Source: Lasioglossum baleicum
Taxonomy: Eukaryota > Arthropoda > Insecta > Hymenoptera > Halictidae
Assembly (NCBI RefSeq): GCF_051020765.1
Contig: NW_027469285.1
Location: 1-64,000, forward strand
Direction: 5' to 3'
DNA: 64,000 bases
Shown here: positions 18,870 through 32,600 of the stretch, one piece after another
Position numbering within the stretch: position 1 is the first letter of the stretch
How the letters are laid out: every line of letters starts with the position of its first letter
Translations under genes and position numbers: made by a program
Notes under the pieces: generated by a model
Database searches by the model: none
What the model saw: only the letters and a program-made list of their open reading frames with translations
What the model was told of the DNA's origin: nothing

Positions 18870-18934
18870 TGTCTAAGGCAGGGTCCGCTAGATAGCCTTA
18901 CTGATGAGTCCTCTAGCGGGCCTGGGACGAAACA
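18870..18934 (+). ncRNA. Hammerhead ribozyme, complete, best-preserved copy
   Basis: GUC at 18871-18873 (cleavage after 18873). Stem I is TAAGGC (18874-18879) with GCCTTA (18895-18900). CTGATGA is at 18901-18907, stem II GTCC (18908-18911) with GGAC (18925-18928), GAA at 18929-18931. Stem III is TGT (18870-18872) with ACA (18932-18934). Loop I contains GGTCCGCTAG and loop II contains CTAGCGGGCC: ten complementary positions with one G-U pair, so a kissing-loop contact of the kind that activates natural hammerheads is possible. It could instead compete with the fold. Every conserved core nucleotide is intact. Confidence 0.85.
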
Positions 18935-21900
18935 CTCCACCTTTGTTTTCCTCCAATAAAATAGCATTTGGCATCTTGCTGATTCAAACCCGAATCGGAA
19001 GCGTTATATGGTTCGAACCCGGACTATAACGTTTCATGCCCCTCAAGCTATATTCATTTAGTGTAGAAATTGATCGAACCTGTGCGCCGAGAAAAATAAT
19101 TACCATTCTTTCAAAATAGTGCGATCGCGAAAAATACCTCCTTTGCATGCAAATGTACTGATCTAGCACGCGAAACAGCGATTCCGCACAGAAATACACT
19201 TCTGAAACGAAGAATCGTCGAATCTGACATAAGCTCGAATAAATGGTGATCGTGCTTGCCGGGTCGGAGTTTCTATTCCAATTTGGCATACTTGCATGCA
19301 AATGCACTGATCTAGCACGCGAAACAGCGATTCCGCACAGAAATACACTTCTGAAACGAAGAATCGTCGAATCTGAGATAAGCTCGAATAAATCGTGATC
19401 GTGATTGCCGGGTCGAAGTTTCTATTCCTATTTCTCATACTTGCGTGCGAATGCACTGATCTAGCACGCGAAACAGCGATTCCGCACAGAAATACACTTC
19501 TGAAACGAAGAATCGTCGAATCTGACATAAGCTCGAATAAATTGTGATCGTGCTTGCCTTGTCGGAGTTTCTGAGCCAATTTCGCATATTTGCATGCAAA
19601 TGTACTGATCTAGCACGCGAAACAGCGATTCCGCACAGAAATACACTTCTGAAACGAAGAATCGTCGAATCTGAGATAAGCTCGAATAAATCGTGATCGT
19701 GATTGCCGGGTCGGAGTTTCTATTCCAATTTCTCATACTTGCATGCAAATGCACTGATCTAGCACGCGCAACAACGATTCCGCACAGAAATACACTTCTG
19801 AAACGTAGAATCGTCGAATCTGACATGGGCTCGAATAAAGTGTGATCGTGCTTGCCTGGTCGGAGTTTCTGTCCAATTTAGCATATCTGCATGCAAATGC
19901 ACTGATCTAGCACGCGGAACAGCGATTCCGCACAGAAATACACTTCTGAAACGAAGAATCGTCGAATCTGACATAAGCTCGAATAAATGGTGATCGTGCT
20001 TGCCGGGTCGGAGTTTCTATTCCAATTTGGCATACCTGCATGCAAATGCACTGATCTAGCACGCGAAACAGCGATTCCGCACAGAAATACACTTCTGACA
20101 CGAAGAATCGTCGAATCTGACATAAGCTCGAATAAATCGTTATCGTGCTTGCCGGGTCGGAGTTTCTATTCCATTTTCGCATACTTGCATGCAAATGCAC
20201 TGATCTAGCACGCGAAACAGCGATTCCGCACAGAAATACACTTCTGACACGAAGAATCGTCGAATCTGACATAAGCTCGAATAAATCGTTATCGTGCTTG
20301 CCGGGTCGGAGTTTCTATTCCAATTTCTCATACTTGCATGCAAATGCACTGATCTAGCACGCGAAACAGCGATTCCGCACAGAAATACACTTCTGAAACG
20401 AAGAATCGTCGAATCTGAGATAAGCTCGAATAAATCGTGATCGTGATTGCCGGGTCGGAGTTTCTATTCCTATTTCTCATACCTGCGTGCGAATGCACTG
20501 ATCTAGCATGCGAAACAGCGATTCCGCACAGAAATACACTTCTGAAACGAAGAATCGTCGAATCTGACATAAGCTCGAATAAATTGTGATCGTGCTTGCC
20601 TTGTCGGAGTTTCTGAGCCAATTTCGCATATTTGCATGCAAATGTACTCATCTAGCACGCGAAACAGCGATTCCGCACAGAAATACACTTCTGAAACGAA
20701 GAATCGTCGAATCTGAGATAAGCTCGAATAAATCGTGATCGTGATTGCCGGGTCGGAGTTTCTATTCCAATTTCTCATACTTGCATGAAAATGCACTGAT
20801 CTAGCACGCGAAACAACGATTCCGCACAGAAATACACTTCTGAAACGTAGAATCGTCGAATCTGACATGGGCTCGAATAAATGGTGATCGTGCTTGCCGG
20901 GTCGGAGTTTCTATTCCATTTTCGCATACTTGCATGCAAATGCACTGATCTAGCACGCGAAACAGCGATTCCGCTCAGAAATACACTTATGAAACGAAGA
21001 ATAGTCGAATCTGACATAAGCTCGAATAAATGGTGATCGTGCTTGCCGGGTCGGAGTTTCTATTCCAATTTGGCATACTTGCATGCAAATGCACTGATCT
21101 AGCACGCGAAACAGCGATTCCGCACAGAAATACACTTCTGACACGAAGAATCGTCGAATCTGACATAAGCTCGAATAAATCGTTATCGTGCTTGCCGGGT
21201 CGGAGTTTCTATTCCATTTTCGCATACTTGCATGCAAATGCACTGATCTAGCACGCGAAACACCGATTCCGCACAGAAATACACTTCTGAAACGAAGAAT
21301 CGTCGAATCTGACATAAGCTCGAATAAATCGTGATCGTGATTACCGGGTCGGAGTTTCTATTCCTATTTCTCATACTTGCATGCGAATGCACTGATCTAG
21401 CACGCGAAACAGCGATTCCGCACAGAAATACACTTCTGACACGAAGAATCGTCGAATCTGACATAAGCTCGAATAAATCGTTATCGTGCTTGTCGGGTCG
21501 GAGTTTCTATTCCAATTTTGCATACTTGCATGCAAATGCACTGATCTAGCACGCGAAACAGCGATTCCGCACAGAAATACACTTCTGAAACGAAGAATCG
21601 TCGAATCTGAGATAAGCTCGAATAAATCGTGATCGTGATTGCCGGGTCGGAGTTTCTATTCCTATTTCTCATACTTGCATGCGAATGCACTGATCTAGCA
21701 CGCGAAACAGCGATTCCGCACAGAAATACACTTCTGAAACGAAGAATCGTCGAATCTGACATAAGCTCGAATAAATCGTGATCGTGATTGCCGGGTCGGA
21801 GTTTCTATTCCTATTTCTCATACTTGCATGCGAATGCACTGATCTAGCACGCGAAACAGCGATTCCGCACAGAAATACACTTGTGAAACGAAGAATCGTC

Positions 21901-21981
21901 GAATCTGACATAAGCTCGAATAAATTGTGATCGTGCTTGCCTTGTCGGAGTTTCTGAGCCAATTTCGCATATTTGCATGCA

Positions 21982-22352
21982 AATGGTAATTATTTTTCTC
22001 GGCTTACAGGTTCGATCAATTTCTACACTAAATGAATATAGCTTGAGGGGCATGAAACGTTATAGTCCGGGTTCGAACCAGGGTCGAACCTGGGTCCGCT
22101 AGATAGCCTTACTGATGAGTCCTCTAGCGGGCCTGGGACGAAACACTCCACCTTTGTTTTCCTCCAATAAGATAGCATTTGGCATCTTGCTGATTCAAAC
22201 CCGAATCGGAAGCGTTATATGGTTCGAACCCGGACTATAACGTTTCATGCCCCTCAAGCTATATTCATTTAGTGTAGAAATTGATCGAACCTGTGCGCCG
22301 AGAAAAATAATTACCATTCTTTCAAAATAGTGCGATCGCGAAAAATACCTCC
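21982..22352 (+). mobile_element. Ribozyme-bearing element, one-unit form (copy 3)
   Basis: 371 bp, exactly 419 less than the two-unit copies. The same 98-bp inverted arms, the same junctions and the same TTTGCATGCAAATG flanks are present. It keeps one hammerhead core (with GAAAC) but has the inverted arm upstream in place of the GUC and stem I 5' strand. The left arm carries two changes (CGGCTTACAGG for CGGCGCACAGG). Confidence 0.8.
22112..22144 (+). ncRNA. Hammerhead core without cleavage strand (copy 3)
   Basis: CTGATGA, stem II and GAAAC are intact, but TAAGGC and GUC are absent upstream. It cannot cleave in cis by the fold seen in copies 1 and 2. Confidence 0.65.
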
Positions 22353-25300
22353 TTTGCATGCAAATGTACTGATCTAGCACGCGAAACAGCGATTCCGCAC
22401 AGAAATACACTTCTGAAACGAAGAATCGTCGAATCTGACATAAGCTCGAATAAATGGTGATCGTGCTTGCCGGGTCGGAGTTTCTATTCCAATTTCTCAT
22501 ACTTGCATGCAAATGCACTGATCTAGCACGCGAAACAGCGATTCCGCACAGAAATACACTTCTGAAACGTAGAATCGTCGAATCTGACATGGGCTCGAAT
22601 AAATTGTGATCGTGCTTGCCTGGTCGGAGTTTCTGTCCAATTTAGCATATCTGCATGCAAATGCACTGATCTAGCACGCGAAACAGCGATTCCGCACAGA
22701 AATACACTTCTGAAACGAAGAATCGTCGAATCTGACATAAGCTCGAATAAATGGTGATCGTGCTTGCCGGGTCGGAGTTTCTATTCCAATTTGGCATACT
22801 TGCATGCAAATGCACTGATCTAGCACGCGAAACAGCGATTCCGCACAGAAATACACTTCTGAAACGAAGAATCGTCGAATCTTAGATAAGCTCGAATAAA
22901 TTGTGATCGTGCTTGCCTTGTCGGAGTTTCTGAGCCAATTTCTCATACTTGCGTGCGAATGCACTGATCTAGCACGCGAAACAGCGATTCCGCACAGAAA
23001 TACACTTCTGAAACGAAGAATCGTCGAATCTGAGATAAGCTCGAATAAATCGTGATCGTGATTGCCGGGTCGGAGTTTCTATTCCAATTTCTCATACTTG
23101 CATGAAAATGCACTGATCTAGCACGCGAAACAACGATTCCGCACAGAAATACACTTCTGAAACGTAGAATCGTCGAATCTGACATGGGCTCGAATAAAGT
23201 GTGATCGTGCTTGCCTGGTCGGAGTTTCTGTCCAATTTAGCATATCTGCATGCAAATGCACTGATCTAGCACGCGAAACAGCGATTCCGCACAGAAATAC
23301 ACTTCTGACACGAAGAATCGTCGAATCTGACATAAGCTCGAATAAATCGTTATCGTGCTTGCCGGGTCGGAGTTTCTATTCCATTTTCGCATACTTGCAT
23401 GCAAATGCACTGATCTAGCACGCGAAACAGCGATTCCGCACAGAAATACACTTCTGAAACGAAGAATCGCCGAATCTGACATAAGCTCGAATAAATTGTG
23501 ATCGTCCTTGCCGGGTCGGAGTTTCTGTGCCAATTTCGTATATTTGCATGCAAATGCACTGATCTAGCACGCGAAACAGCGATTCCGCACAGAAATACAC
23601 TTCTGACACGAAGAATCGTCGAATCTGACATAAGCTCGAATAAATCGTTATCGTGCTTGTCGGGTCGGAGTTTCTATTCCAATTTTGCATACTTGCATGC
23701 AAATGCACTGATCTAGCACGCGAAACAGCGATTCCGCACAGAAATACACTTCTGAAACGAAGAATCGTCGAATCTGAGATAAGCTCGAATAAATCGTGAT
23801 CGTGATTGCCGGGTCGGAGTTTCTATTCCTATTTCTCATACTTGCGTGCGAATGCACTGATCTAGCACGCGAAACAGCGATTCCGCACAGAAATACACTT
23901 CTGAAACGAAGAATCGTCGAATCTGAGATAAGCTCGAATAAATCGTGATCGTGATTGCCGGGTCGGAGTTTCTATTCCTATTTCTCATACTTGCGTGCGA
24001 ATGCACTGATCTAGCACGCGAAACAGCGATTCCGCACAGAAATACACTTCTGAAACGAAGAATCGTCGAATCTGACATAAGCTCGAATAAATTGTGATCG
24101 TGCTTGCCTTGTCGGAGTTTCTGAGCCAATTTCGCATATTTGCATGCAAATGTACTCATCTAGCACGCGAAACAGCGATTCCGCACAGAAATACACTTCT
24201 GAAACGAAGAATCGTCGAATCTGAGATAAGCTCGAATAAATCGTGATCGTGATTGCCGGGTCGGAGTTTCTATTCCAATTTCTCATACTTGCATGAAAAT
24301 GCACTGATCTAGCACGCGAAACAACGATTCCGCACAGAAATACACTTCTGAAACGTAGAATCGTCGAATCTGACATGGGCTCGAATAAAGTGTGATCGTG
24401 CTTGCCTGGTCGGAGTTTCTGTCCAATTTAGCATATCTGCATGCAAATGCACTGATCTAGCACGCGAAACAGCGATTCCGCACAGAAATACACTTCTGAA
24501 ACGAAGAATCGTCGAATCTGACATAAGCTCGAATAAATGGTGATCGTGCTTGCCGGGTCGGAGTTTCTATTCCAATTTCTCATACTTGCATGCAAATGCA
24601 CTGATCTAGCACGCGAAACAGCGATTCCGCACAGAAATACACTTCTGAAACGAAGAATAGTCGAATCTGACATAAGCTCGAATAAATGGTGATCGTGCTT
24701 GCCGGGTCGGAGTTTCTATTCCAATTTCTCATACTTGCATGCAAATGCACTGATCTAGCACGCGAAACAGCGATTCCGCACAGAAATACACTTCTGAAAC
24801 GAAGAATCGTCGAATCTGAGATAAGCTCGAATAAATCGTGATCGTGATTGCCGGGTCGGAGTTTCTATTCCTATTTCTCATACTTGCGTGCGAATGCATT
24901 GATCTAGCACGCGAAACAGCGATTCCGCACAGAAATACACTTCTGAAACGAAGAATCGTCGAATCTGAGATAAGCTCGAATAAATCGTGATCGTGATTGC
25001 CGGGTCAGAGTTTCTATTCCAATTTCTCATACTTGCATGCAAATGCACTGATCTAGCACGCGAAACAGCGATTCCGCACAGAAATACGCTTCTGAAACAA
25101 AGAATCGTCGAATCTGACATAAGCTCGAATAAATGGTGATCGTGCTTGCCGGGTCGGAGTTTCTATTCCAATTTCTCATACTTGCATGCAAATGCACTGA
25201 TCTAGCACGCGAAACAGCGATTCCGCACAGAAATACACTTCTGAAACGAAGAATAGTCGAATCTGACATAAGCTCGAATAAATGGTGATCGTGCTTGCCG

Positions 25301-26829
25301 GGTCGGAGTTTCTATTCCAATTTGGCATACTTGCATGCAAATGCACTGATCTAGCACGCGAAACAGCGATTCCGCACAGAAATACACTTCTGACACGAAG
25401 AATCGTCGAATCTGACATAAGCTCGAATAAATCGTTATCGTGCTTGCCGGGTCGGAGTTTCTATTCCATTTTCGCATACTTGCATGCAAATGCACTGATC
25501 TAGCACGCGAAACAGCGATTCCGCACAGAAATACACTTCTGAAACGAAGAATCGTCGAATCTGAGATAAGCTCGAATAAATCGTGATCGTGATTGCCGGG
25601 TCGGAGTTTCTATTCCTATTTCTCATACTTGCGTGCGAATACACTGATCTAGCACGCGAAACAGCGATTCCGCACAGAAATACACTTCTGAAACGAAGAA
25701 TAGTCGAATCTGACATAAGCTCGAATAAATGGTGATCGTGCTTGCCGGGTCGGAGTTTCTATTCCAATTTCTTATACTTGCATGCAAATGCACTGATCTA
25801 GCACGCGAAACAGCGATTCCGCACAGAAATACACTTCTGAAACGAAGAATAGTCGAATCTGACATAAGCTCGAATAAATGGTGATCGTGCTTGCCGGGTC
25901 GGAGTTTCTATTCCAATTTGGCATACTTGCATGCAAATGCACTGATCTAGCACGCGAAACAGCGATTCCGCACAGAAATACACTTCTGACACGAAGAATC
26001 GTCGAATCTGACATAAGCTCGAATAAATCGTTATCGTGCTTGCCGGGTCGGAGTTTCTATTCCATTTTCGCATACTTGCATGCAAATGCACTGATCTAGC
26101 ACGCGAAACAGCGATTCCGCACAGAAATACACTTCTGAAACGAAGAATCGTCGAATCTGACATAAGCTCGAATAAATTGTGATCGTGCTTGCCGGGTCGG
26201 AGTTTCTGTGCCAATTTCGCATATTTGCATGCAAATGCACTGATCTAGCACGCGAAACAGCGATTCCGCACAGAAATACACTTCTGACACGAAGAATCGT
26301 CGAATCTGACATAAGCTCGAATAAATCGTTATCGTGCTTGTCGGGTCGGAGTTTCTATTCCAATTTTGCATACTTGCATGCAAATGCACTGATCTAGCAC
26401 GCGAAACAGCGATTCCGCACAGAAATACACTTCTGAAACGAAGAATCGTCGAATCTGAGATAAGCTCGAATAAATCGTGATCGTGATTGCCGGGTCGGAG
26501 TTTCTATTCCTATTTCTCATACTTGCATGCGAATGCACTGATCTAGCACGCGAAACAGCGATTCCGCACAGAAATACACTTCTGAAACGAAGAATCGTCG
26601 AATCTGACATAAGCTCGAATAAATCGTGATCGTGATTGCCGGGTCGGAGTTTCTATTCCTATTTCTCATACTTGCATGCGAATGCACTGATCTAGCACGC
26701 GAAACAGCGATTCCGCACAGAAATACACTTGTGAAACGAAGAATCGTCGAATCTGACATAAGCTCGAATAAATTGTGATCGTGCTTGCCTTGTCGGAGTT
26801 TCTGAGCCAATTTCGCATATTTGCATGCA

Positions 26830-27200
26830 AATGGTAATTATTTTTCTCGGCGCACAGGTTCGATCAATTTCTACACTAAATGAATATAGCTTGAGGGGCA
26901 TGAAACGTTATAGTCCGGGTTCGAACCAGGGTCGAACCTGGGTCCGCTAGATAGCCTTACTGATGAGTCCTCTAGCGGGCCTGGGACGAAACACTCCACC
27001 TTTGTTTTCCTCCAATAAGATAGCATTTGGCATCTTGCTGATTCAAACCCGAATCGGAAGCGTTATATGGTTCGAACCCGGACTATAACGTTTCATGCCC
27101 CTCAAGCTATATTCATTTAGTGTAGAAATTGATCGAACCTGTGCGCCGAGAAAAATAATTACCATTCTTTCAAAATAGTGCGATCGCGAAAAATACCTCC
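26830..27200 (+). mobile_element. Ribozyme-bearing element, one-unit form (copy 4)
   Basis: 371 bp with the same layout and flanks as copy 3, at an offset of 4,848 bases together with its satellite surroundings (about 21.4-23.6 kb against 26.3-28.5 kb). The left arm has the standard CGGCGCACAGG. Confidence 0.8.
26960..26992 (+). ncRNA. Hammerhead core without cleavage strand (copy 4)
   Basis: Conserved CTGATGA, 4-bp stem II and GAAAC; no GUC or stem I partner upstream. Confidence 0.65.
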
Positions 27201-27369
27201 TTTGCATGCAAATGTACTGATCTAGCACGCGAAACAGCGATTCCGCACAGAAATACACTTCTGAAACGAAGAATCGTCGAATCTGACATAAGCTCGAATA
27301 AATGGTGGTCGTGCTTGCCGGGTCGGAGTTTCTATTCCAATTTCTCATACTTGCATGCAAATGCACTGA

Positions 27370-29600
27370 TCTAGCACGCGAAACAGCGATTCCGCACAGA
27401 AATACACTTCTGAAACGTAGAATCGTCGAATCTGACATGGGCTCGAATAAATTGTGATCGTGCTTGCCTGGTCGGAGTTTCTGTCCAATTTAGCATATCT
27501 GCATGCAAATGCACTGATCTAGCACGCGAAACAGCGATTCCGCACAGAAATACACTTCTGAAACGAAGAATCGTCGAATCTGACATAAGCTCGAATAAAT
27601 GGTGATCGTGCTTGCCGGGTCGGAGTTTCTATTCCAATTTGGCATACTTGCATGCAAATGCACTGATCTAGCACGCGAAACAGCGATTCCGCACAGAAAT
27701 ACACTTCTGAAACGAAGAATCGTCGAATCTTAGATAAGCTCGAATAAATTGTGATCGTGCTTGCCTTGTCGGAGTTTCTGAGCCAATTTCTCATACTTGC
27801 GTGCGAATGCACTGATCTAGCACGCGAAACAGCGATTCCGCACAGAAATACACTTCTGAAACGAAGAATCGTCGAATCTGAGATAAGCTCGAATAAATCG
27901 TGATCGTGATTGCCGGGTCGGAGTTTCTATTCCAATTTCTCATACTTGCATGAAAATGCACTGATCTAGCACGCGAAACAACGATTCCGCACAGAAATAC
28001 ACTTCTGAAACGTAGAATCGTCGAATCTGACATGGGCTCGAATAAAGTGTGATCGTGCTTGCCTGGTCGGAGTTTCTGTCCAATTTAGCATATCTGCATG
28101 CAAATGCACTGATCTAGCACGCGAAACAGCGATTCCGCACAGAAATACACTTCTGACACGAAGAATCGTCGAATCTGACATAAGCTCGAATAAATCGTTA
28201 TCGTGCTTGCCGGGTCGGAGTTTCTATTCCATTTTCGCATACTTGCATGCAAATGCACTGATCTAGCACGCGAAACAGCGATTCCGCACAGAAATACACT
28301 TCTGAAACGAAGAATCGCCGAATCTGACATAAGCTCGAATAAATTGTGATCGTCCTTGCCGGGTCGGAGTTTCTGTGCCAATTTCGTATATTTGCATGCA
28401 AATGCACTGATCTAGCACGCGAAACAGCGATTCCGCACAGAAATACACTTCTGACACGAAGAATCGTCGAATCTGACATAAGCTCGAATAAATCGTTATC
28501 GTGCTTGCCGGGTCGGAGTTTCTATTCCAATTTCTCATACTTGCATGCAAATGCACTGATCTAGCACGCGAAACAGCGATTCCGCACAGAAATACACTTC
28601 TGAAACGTAGAATCGTCGAATCTGACATGGGCTCGAATAAATTGTGATCGTGCTTGCCTGGTCGGAGTTTCTGTCCAATTTAGCATATCTGCATGCAAAT
28701 GCACTGATCTAGCACGCGAAACAGCGATTCCGCACAGAAATACACTTCTGAAACGAAGAATCGTCGAATCTGACATAAGCTCGAATAAATGGTGATCGTG
28801 CTTGCCGGGTCGGAGTTTCTATTCCAATTTGGCATACTTGCATGCAAATGCACTGATCTAGCACGCGAAACAGCGATTCCGCACAGAAATACACTTCTGA
28901 AACGAAGAATCGTCGAATCTTAGATAAGCTCGAATAAATTGTGATCGTGCTTGCCTTGTCGGAGTTTCTGAGCCAATTTCTCATACTTGCGTGCGAATGC
29001 ACTGATCTAGCACGCGAAACAGCGATTCCGCACAGAAATACACTTCTGAAACGAAGAATCGTCGAATCTGAGATAAGCTCGAATAAATCGTGATCGTGAT
29101 TGCCGGGTCGGAGTTTCTATTCCAATTTCTCATACTTGCATGAAAATGCACTGATCTAGCACGCGAAACAACGATTCCGCACAGAAATACACTTCTGAAA
29201 CGTAGAATCGTCGAATCTGACATGGGCTCGAATAAAGTGTGATCGTGCTTGCCTGGTCGGAGTTTCTGTCCAATTTAGCATATCTGCATGCAAATGCACT
29301 GATCTAGCACGCGAAACAGCGATTCCGCACAGAAATACACTTCTGACACGAAGAATCGTCGAATCTGACATAAGCTCGAATAAATCGTTATCGTGCTTGC
29401 CGGGTCGGAGTTTCTATTCCATTTTCGCATACTTGCATGCAAATGCACTGATCTAGCACGCGAAACAGCGATTCCGCACAGAAATACACTTCTGAAACGA
29501 AGAATCGCCGAATCTGACATAAGCTCGAATAAATTGTGATCGTCCTTGCCGGGTCGGAGTTTCTGTGCCAATTTCGTATATTTGCATGCAAATGCACTGA
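27370..29600 (+). repeat. Tandem duplication, period 1,190 bp (8 monomers)
   Basis: Variant monomers from about 27.37 to 28.4 kb recur in the same order at 28.56-29.6 kb, at a constant offset of 1,190 bases. Part of it recurs again 744 bases further on, so the duplications are nested. Confidence 0.75.
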
Positions 29601-32600
29601 TCTAGCACGCGAAACAGCGATTCCGCACAGAAATACACTTCTGAAACGAAGAATCGTCGAATCTTAGATAAGCTCGAATAAATTGTGATCGTGCTTGCCT
29701 TGTCGGAGTTTCTGAGCCAATTTCTCATACTTGCGTGCGAATGCACTGATCTAGCACGCGAAACAGCGATTCCGCACAGAAATACACTTCTGAAACGAAG
29801 AATCGTCGAATCTGAGATAAGCTCGAATAAATCGTGATCGTGATTGCCGGGTCGGAGTTTCTATTCCAATTTCTCATACTTGCATGAAAATGCACTGATC
29901 TAGCACGCGAAACAACGATTCCGCACAGAAATACACTTCTGAAACGTAGAATCGTCGAATCTGACATGGGCTCGAATAAAGTGTGATCGTGCTTGCCTGG
30001 TCGGAGTTTCTGTCCAATTTAGCATATCTGCATGCAAATGCACTGATCTAGCACGCGAAACAGCGATTCCGCACAGAAATACACTTCTGACACGAAGAAT
30101 CGTCGAATCTGACATAAGCTCGAATAAATCGTTATCGTGCTTGTCGGGTCGGAGTTTCTATTCCAATTTTGCATACTTGCATGCAAATGCACTGATCTAG
30201 CACGCGAAACAGCGATTCCGCACAGAAATACACTTCTGAAACGAAGAATCGTCGAATCTGAGATAAGCTCGAATAAATCGTGATCGTGATTGCCGGGTCG
30301 GAGTTTCTATTCCTATTTCTCATACTTGCGTGCGAATGCACTGATCTAGCACGCGAAACAGCGATTCCGCACAGAAATACACTTCTGAAACGAAGAATCG
30401 TCGAATCTGAGATAAGCTCGAATAAATCGTGATCGTGATTGCCGGGTCGGAGTTTCTATTCCTATTTCTCATACTTGCGTGCGAATGCACTGATCTAGCA
30501 CGCGAAACAGCGATTCCGCACAGAAATACACTTCTGAAACGAAGAATCGTCGAATCTGACATAAGCTCGAATAAATTGTGATCGTGCTTGCCTTGTCGGA
30601 GTTTCTGAGCCAATTTCGCATATTTGCATGCAAATGTACTCATCTAGCACGCGAAACAGCGATTCTGCACAGAAATACACTTCTGAAACGTAGAATCGTC
30701 GAATCTGACATGGGCTCGAATAAAGTGTGATCGTGCTTGCCTGGTCGGAGTTTCTGTCCAATTTAGCATATCTGCATGCAAATGCACTGATCTAGCACGC
30801 GAAACAGCGATTCCGCACAGAAATACACTTCTGAAACGAAGAATCGCCGAATCTGACATAAGCTCGAATAAATTGTGATCGTGCTTGCCGGGTCGGAGTT
30901 TCTATTCCAATTTTGCATACTTGCATGCAAATGCACTGATCTAGCACGCGAAACAGCGATACCGCACAGAAATACACTTCTGAAACGAAGAATCGTCGAA
31001 TCTGAGATAAGCTCGAATAAATCGTGATCGTGATTGCCGGGTCGGAGTTTCTATTCCTATTTCTCATACTTGCGTGCGAATGCATTGATCTAGCACGCGA
31101 AACAGCGATTCCGCACAGAAATACACTTCTGAAACGAAGAATCGTCGAATCTGAGATAAGCTCGAATAAATCGTGATCGTGATTGCCGGGTCAGAGTTTC
31201 TATTCCAATTTCTCATACTTGCATGCAAATGCACTGATCTAGCACGCGAAACAGCGATTCCGCACAGAAATACGCTTCTGAAACAAAGAATCGTCGAATC
31301 TGACATAAGCTCGAATAAATGGTGATCGTGCTTGCCGGGTCGGAGTTTCTATTCCAATTTCTCATACTTGCATGCAAATGCACTGATCTAGCACGCGAAA
31401 CAGCGATTCCGCACAGAAATACACTTCTGAAACGAAGAATAGTCGAATCTGACATAAGCTCGAATAAATGGTGATCGTGCTTGCCGGGTCGGAGTTTCTA
31501 TTCCAATTTGGCATACTTGCATGCAAATGCACTGATCTAGCACGCGAAACAGCGATTCCGCACAGAAATACACTTCTGACACGAAGAATCGTCGAATCTG
31601 ACATAAGCTCGAATAAATCGTTATCGTGCTTGCCGGGTCGGAGTTTCTATTCCATTTTCGCATACTTGCATGCAAATGCACTGATCTAGCACGCGAAACA
31701 GCGATTCCGCACAGAAATACACTTCTGAAACGAAGAATCGTCGAATCTGAGATAAGCTCGAATAAATCGTGATCGTGATTGCCGGGTCGGAGTTTCTATT
31801 CCTATTTCTCATACTTGCGTGCGAATACACTGATCTAGCACGCGAAACAGCGATTCCGCACAGAAATACACTTCTGAAACGAAGAATCGTCGAATCTGAG
31901 ATAAGCTCGAATAAATCGTGATCGTGATTGCCGGGTCGGAGTTTCTATTCCAATTTCTCATACTTGCATGCAAATGCACTGATCTAGCACGCGAAACAGC
32001 GATTCCGCACAGAAATACGCTTCTGAAACAAAGAATTGTCGAATCTGACATAAGCTCGAATAAATGGTGATCGTGCTTGCCGGGTCGGAGTTTCTATTCC
32101 AATTTCTTATACTTGCATGCAAATGCACTGATCTAGCACGCGAAACAGCGATTCCGCACAGAAATACACTTCTGAAACGAAGAATAGTCGAATCTGACAT
32201 AAGCTCGAATAAATGGTGATCGTGCTTGCCGGGTCGGAGTTTCTATTCCAATTTCTCATACTTGCATGCAAATGCACTGATCTAGCACGCGAAACAGCGA
32301 TTCCGCACAGAAATACACTTCTGAAACGAAGAATAGTCGAATCTGACATAAGCTCGAATAAATGGTGATCGTGCTTGCCGGGTCGGAGTTTCTATTCCAA
32401 TTTGGCATACTTGCATGCAAATGCACTGATCTAGCACGCGAAACAGCGATTCCGCACAGAAATACACTTCTGACACGAAGAATCGTCGAATCTGACATAA
32501 GCTCGAATAAATCGTTATCGTGCTTGCCGGGTCGGAGTTTCTATTCCATTTTCGCATACTTGCATGCAAATGCACTGATCTAGCACGCGAAACAGCGATT

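Larger units (their letters stand above)
18352..19141 (+). mobile_element. Ribozyme-bearing element, two-unit form (copy 2)
   Basis: 790 bp, same organisation and same flanking TTTGCATGCAAATG (18342-18355 and 19142-19155) as copy 1, offset 1,841 bases. The surrounding satellite is also shared at this offset, so the two are products of array duplication and not independent insertions. A few substitutions separate them, for example GCGATCGCG here against GCGATCACG in unit 1 of copy 1. Confidence 0.8.
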
